From Pyrus communis (Eukaryota; Streptophyta; Magnoliopsida; Rosales; Rosaceae), in the NCBI RefSeq assembly GCF_963583255.1, contig NC_084816.1, positions 23,768,119-23,832,118 of the forward strand: a stretch of DNA of 64,000 nucleotides, written 5' to 3'. This document shows positions 62,401 to 64,000 of the stretch, piece after piece. Under the pieces are notes generated by a model. The model searched no databases. It was given only the letters and a program-made list of their open reading frames with translations, and was not told where the DNA came from. Each line of letters starts with the position of its first letter. Position 1 is the first letter of the stretch. Both the position numbers and the translations under genes were made by a program.

Positions 62401-63214
62401 CATTGATATTTGTTTCTGAGATTGCACTATTAGCATAAAACAAATTTCCTGACACTTCTACTTGGTTTGCAGAGTTTGTCTTTTGTACAATCTTCCCTAC
62501 AGTGCATTCTCTAGCCCAATGACCAAACTTATCACAATTATAACACTTAGGCTTCCCCTTATATCGACATTCACCAAAATGATACTTAGAACACACTCTA
62601 CACTGTGGTTTGACAGTCTCTTGACTCATTGACTGTGACTGATATGGATTTGGTGCAGGACTAGTGAAAGGTTTCTGTTGAAAACGAGATTTCGAATCCC
62701 ATTTCTTTCCCTTAGCATTCCAATTCTTCTGGAATTTTGATGAGCCAGATTGAACTCCACTTCTATTTTGCCCCTTTGGACTTACTGAGAATGATGCAAA
62801 AACCTTCTCAGTGGTATCAACATTATGCAAGTCATATCGTTGTTCTTGACTCTTCAAAATTGCAACCACTTCTTGCAACTCAACAGACTCTAGACACTTT
62901 GTGTTTTCTATAACTAAACAGATGGAATCATAAGGTTTACTTAGACTAATCAGAACCTTCTGCACAAGTCTCTCATTAGAAAGGGATTCACCAAATGTTC
63001 TCATCTGATTAATTAAATCATTCAATCTTGTAAGATAACTAGATAGGGATTCATCATCTCGCATTCTAGCATACTCAAATTCTCTTCTAAGATTCTGAAG
63101 TTTTACGGATCTAACCTGATCACCACCATGATATTCTCCATACAGTAGATCCCATGCCACCTTAGCTGAGTCGGCATTGGCAATCCTAGGAAAAAATCTT
63201 ATCAGAAACCGCAT
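59462..63214 (-). CDS. Copia gag-pol polyprotein, main frame (1,250 codons)
   Basis: Encodes most of gag and all of pol. Near the N terminus is the gag UBN2-type core ([16 protein letters not shown]). A CCHC zinc knuckle lies at about residue 225 ([14 protein letters not shown]), the protease motif VDSGCSNH at about 273, and the integrase H-zinc region with [12 protein letters not shown]. The integrase core runs from HVDLCGPM (about 470) through RSDRGGEF to VVERKNR (about 575). Reverse transcriptase has the catalytic YVDD at about 974, and RNase H has CDSDWGG and TAEAEY. The frame stops at TGA (59,464-59,462) after KDALQE, while recognisable pol C-terminal sequence continues in frame beyond it, so about 35-40 residues are cut off. 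The frame also lacks its true start, which lies in the adjacent upstream frame. Confidence 0.93.
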   Translation of the reverse strand: MRFLIRFFPRIANADSAKVAWDLLYGEYHGGDQVRSVKLQNLRREFEYARMRDDESLSSYLTRLNDLINQMRTFGESLSNERLVQKVLISLSKPYDSICLVIENTKCLESVELQEVVAILKSQEQRYDLHNVDTTEKVFASFSVSPKGQNRSGVQSGSSKFQKNWNAKGKKWDSKSRFQQKPFTSPAPNPYQSQSMSQETVKPQCRVCSKYHFGECRYKGKPKCYNCDKFGHWARECTVGKIVQKTNSANQVEVSGNLFYANSAISETNINGNWYVDSGCSNHITGNADLLVDIKTNVAGKVQMPTGVLVNVAGMGSLQIDTNRGKRYIREVMHLPGLKENLLSVGQMDEHGYYLVFGGGFCSIYDGPSLENLIIKVKKKENRCYPLSLVKNNQLVLKASLEHSTQFWHRRLGHLNFRGLQQLSEKNMVHGLPYLEAIKDVCQGYQFGKQHREWFPKDQTWRASCPLELIHVDLCGPMQNASLAGNKYFMLFIDDCTRMIWVYFLRYKSDAFNYFKKFKSMVELESGFKVKSLRSDRGGEFLSSEFTKFCETEGIQRQLTMAYTPQQNGVVERKNRTVVEMAKTMLHDRDMPYVLWAEAIHTAVYILNRCPTKALGNTTPFEAYSGRKPGLAHLKIFGSLCYVHVPTETRQKLDAKSVKGVFVGYATCEKGYRIFDPCTNKLILSRDVAFDESMTWNWKENSQSSAAATYIQDQPENVVGVNSYEMSVIEGSSLSPSSSSHTQEQESCTPESAQIPETYDHSPLKWRNLNDVLAQCNSCILEPERYADAAQDKSWLKAMEDELAMIEKNGTWKLVDRPTEKPVIGVKWVYKTKLNLDGSVLKNKARLVAKGYAQKPGLDYNETYASVARLDTIRTLVALAAHKSWKLYQLDVKSTFLNGVLEEEVYVDQPEGYVVKGKEDKVYRLHKALYGLKQAPRAWYGEIDTYFSQCGFEKSLSEPTLYTKARGQDILIVSIYVDDIVYTGSDRLMLDEFKEDMKRKYEMTDLGLLHHFLGMGIIQTNSSIFIHQKKYASSLLSKFGLNECKSVITPLVATDKLTKDDGSGAVSEELYRSIVGSLLYLTATRPDIMYASSLLARFMHCPTSKHFGTAKRVLKYIKGTLDYGLEYTKGKEAMLIGYCDSDWGGSPDDSKSTSGYAFSFGSGVFSWASVKQSCVALSTAEAEYISASNATTQAIWLRFVLEDFGELQTEATPVHCDNTSAIAITKNSVFHQKTKHIDRRYHFIKDALQE

Positions 63215-63458
63215 TTTGTATAATACCTAGAGCCTTTGCATCTTGCATATATGTTGCGACCATTTTCTCATCGTCTTCTTCTTCCTCTGAGCTTCCTTCA
63301 GCCTTCTTCTTCTTTGACTCTGAGATCATAATCCCTTTTTCAACCAATCTCCATAACCCATGAGATTTGAAAATCATCATCATCTTAATCCTCCAGAACT
63401 CGTAGTTCTCACCGGAGAAGATCGGAGTTCTCACCTCAGAACTTCCAGATCCAGCCAT
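63186..63458 (-). CDS. Copia gag N-terminal frame, separated by a frameshift
   Basis: 90 residues from the ATG at 63,458 ([10 protein letters not shown]). It contains the DUF4219-type motif [13 protein letters not shown] and an acidic Glu-rich stretch. The frame closes at a TAG just after a T6 homopolymer (plus-strand A-run 63,191-63,196), where the main gag-pol frame overlaps it in another phase. Copia elements normally use one continuous frame, so this looks like a one-base indel or a sequencing error in the homopolymer. Confidence 0.88.
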   Translation of the reverse strand: MAGSGSSEVRTPIFSGENYEFWRIKMMMIFKSHGLWRLVEKGIMISESKKKKAEGSSEEEEDDEKMVATYMQDAKALGIIQNAVSDKIFS

Positions 63459-63607
63459 CTCTTAGCTTCGACAAGACGAACACAAATCGAAATCGGAATC
63501 TATGGAGTTTCGGCAACTTCGCTTGAACCGGAACGAGCTCAAGTGTAGCTCAAATGCTTCACAGTTTACGCCCAGATCTCAAATGATCGAACTAGGCTCT
63601 GAGGCCA

Positions 63608-63991
63608 TGTTAGAGCAACTTGATTTGATGAGTTTTATCCAAAGAGAAGAAACTGAACAGGAAACGAAGAACAGAGAAGGAAGAAGCTGAAACGAAAGTT
63701 TTCTTTCTTGTTATTCTTGCAAAAGTATTGCAGAGAAATATTTTGTACTACTCAGCAAAATGAGCACTAACACTCCTTTACATTAACTGATGGCCTTAGC
63801 TTTAGGACCACACAAAACACTACATTTAATCTTGGTCGCTCATCTACCTAATTACATAGATCAAACACCACATGGCACTCATGGCCTTACATCCTTTTAA
63901 CTTTACACTTGGCAGATATGCTCAAGTGAATACACATATTAAACTCATCTTATTTCTAATACTCAATCAGCTAGAGACTTATAATTCAACA
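63608..63991 (-). repeat. 5' LTR of the copia element
   Basis: 384 bp, about five differences from the other LTR. Followed on the element strand by the primer-binding site at about 63,595-63,607. Confidence 0.93.
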
Positions 63992-64000
63992 AATACACCT

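Larger units (their letters stand above)
58947..63991 (-). mobile_element. Ty1/copia LTR retrotransposon, full length, 5,045 bp
   Basis: LTRs at 58,947-59,330 and 63,608-63,991, 384 bp each, differ at about five positions by eye (roughly 1.3%). On the minus strand each starts TGTTGAATT and ends CTCTAACA or CTCTAACA-like. A primer-binding site (tggcctcagagcc) follows the 5' LTR and a purine tract (aaaggggag) precedes the 3' LTR. The perfect 5-bp TSD aatac lies at 58,942-58,946 and 63,992-63,996. Domain order protease, integrase, reverse transcriptase, RNase H marks copia. It is inserted into copy B of the segmental duplication. Confidence 0.96.

Noticed and set aside
59862..63690. Plus-strand open frames across the copia element
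   Set aside because: All are antisense shadows of the gag-pol frame or LTR sequence.

Overview
This is nuclear DNA from a eudicot plant. All genes have spliced, GT-AG intron structures and plant-specific products. The repeats (two Cassandra TRIM elements with 5S-rRNA-like LTRs, a Ty1/copia element, many AT-rich MITEs) point to a rosid, most likely Rosaceae such as apple or pear. The family placement is an inference, not a proof.

Layout. 1-8.7 kb is a compact gene block: the 3' end of exosome subunit RRP4 (+), auxin-binding protein ABP1 (-), an mTERF4/BSM/RUG2-type organelle mTERF protein (+), and a four-exon RPH1-type chloroplast membrane protein (-). 8.7-12.4 kb is repeat-derived spacer. 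12.68-26.71 kb holds a complete 21-exon plant PIEZO mechanosensitive channel gene (+), whose exons join in frame to 2,488 codons. 27-29.4 kb holds a small two-exon defensin-like gene (-), a decayed sister exon, and a broken duplicate of the PIEZO last exon. 29.7-31.8 kb is a CW-zinc-finger/MBD protein (-). 34.5-37.5 kb is an RF298/RF4-type RING protein (+). A tRNA-Ser(UGA) lies at 38.2 kb. 39-42 kb carries two Cassandra elements in opposite orientation, both with perfect 5-bp target-site duplications. 45.7-49.4 kb is a four-exon endonuclease/exonuclease/phosphatase-fold gene (+).

From 49.5 kb to the end the window is mostly repeats: a roughly 335-bp tandem repeat array interrupted by a long-TIR (Mutator-like or foldback) element that carries a decayed coiled-coil gene fragment; a partial copy of the 3' end of the phosphatase-fold gene with a MITE in it; a two-copy segmental duplication around a small FAF-like reading frame; foldback repeats; and a nearly complete young Ty1/copia retrotransposon (58,947-63,991) with two visible coding lesions.

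The genes do not form one pathway. Their order matches neighbouring loci that I recall from Arabidopsis (ABP1-mTERF4-RF298; RRP4-RF4; PIEZO-RPH1), so the left two thirds of the window looks like an old conserved block, while the right third is recent repeat growth. I found no convincing new multi-gene system. The most unusual items are the gene-fragment-carrying TIR element, the inverted Cassandra pair, and the defensin-like locus wedged between PIEZO and its own duplicated tail.
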